Assembly: GCA_024811115.1 (NCBI GenBank)
Contig: JAKOGH010000688.1
Location: 1 to 64,000, forward strand
DNA: 64,000 nt
Direction: 5' to 3'
From: Terana coerulea
Taxonomy: Eukaryota; Basidiomycota; Agaricomycetes; Polyporales; Phanerochaetaceae
Position numbers and translations under genes: made by a program
Part shown: in pieces, positions 63,752-64,000 of the stretch
Layout: each line of letters opens with the position of its first letter
How positions within the stretch are numbered: the first letter of the stretch is position 1
The notes under the pieces: model-generated
The model's input: only the letters and a program-made list of their open reading frames with translations
Told to the model about the DNA's origin: nothing
The model's database searches: none

Positions 63752-64000
63752 GTCGAGCTGAAAGGGTGGATGCAGGACCAGAGCCTTCCCAAGCGCACTG
63801 ATACGGCTTGCACACGATGAAATCTGGCGGCCACGTTCGTCGGTGATGGCCGACTAAATCAGATCCGCTCTCCAGATTTCGTGAGCTGTGTGTCAGACGC
63901 CAGCTTTGTTTTGCTGCTCGACCTCTCCCACTTCCCTCCAGGATGGCTCTCCTCTTGTTATAATTCGCGAGGGTATCCGCATACCCTCACCACTGTGGCA

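Overview
The window is eukaryotic nuclear DNA from a filamentous fungus, most likely an Agaricomycete (mushroom-forming basidiomycete, possibly Polyporales). The evidence is: almost every gene is cut by many 45-70 bp GT-AG introns, some exons are only 19-25 nt, genes are packed on both strands, and there are basidiomycete-type families (MULE/SWIM transposon relics, expanded F-box proteins, a cospin-like inhibitor, C2H2 factors with an RGRPVPT-type motif). Gene models below were assembled by hand from splice phases. The strength of each model is stated in its entry.

Left part (1-28 kb) is accessory. It starts with a decayed MULE transposase/SWIM zinc-finger copy (166-5428) split by a nested insertion. 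Next comes an intact F-box gene (6150-8459), a 318-aa gene carrying a deaminase-like CAE...CxxC signature (9041-10284), a 1.2 kb element with about 180 bp terminal inverted repeats (10603-11836), and two dead paralogs of the F-box gene in tail-to-tail orientation (11946-16965). Then follow a TatD-type hydrolase, a frameshifted MFS transporter, and a tandem array of four copies of an unrecognised small-protein family ending in a SYAE motif (23068-27902). Two copies are intact and two are broken.

Middle (28-51 kb) mixes metabolism and regulation: ER class I mannosidase (GH47), XanA-type xanthine dioxygenase, centrin, two C2H2 factors, a cospin-like protease inhibitor and a GH28 pectinase. They are separated by several long gene-poor stretches.

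Right part (51-64 kb) is a dense housekeeping block: a conserved fungal protein, ubiquitin-eL40 fusion, divergent uS4/eL21 ribosomal genes, an SCI1-like nuclear protein, divergent RVB2/mitochondrial uL2, and a GON7-like protein.

The window also contains several isolated one-base frameshifts in otherwise conserved genes (RVB2, GH47, C2H2, inhibitor, MFS). Because RVB2 is normally essential, residual sequencing indels are a likely cause. Frameshift-only pseudogene calls here should therefore be treated cautiously, unlike the nonsense-bearing F-box copies.
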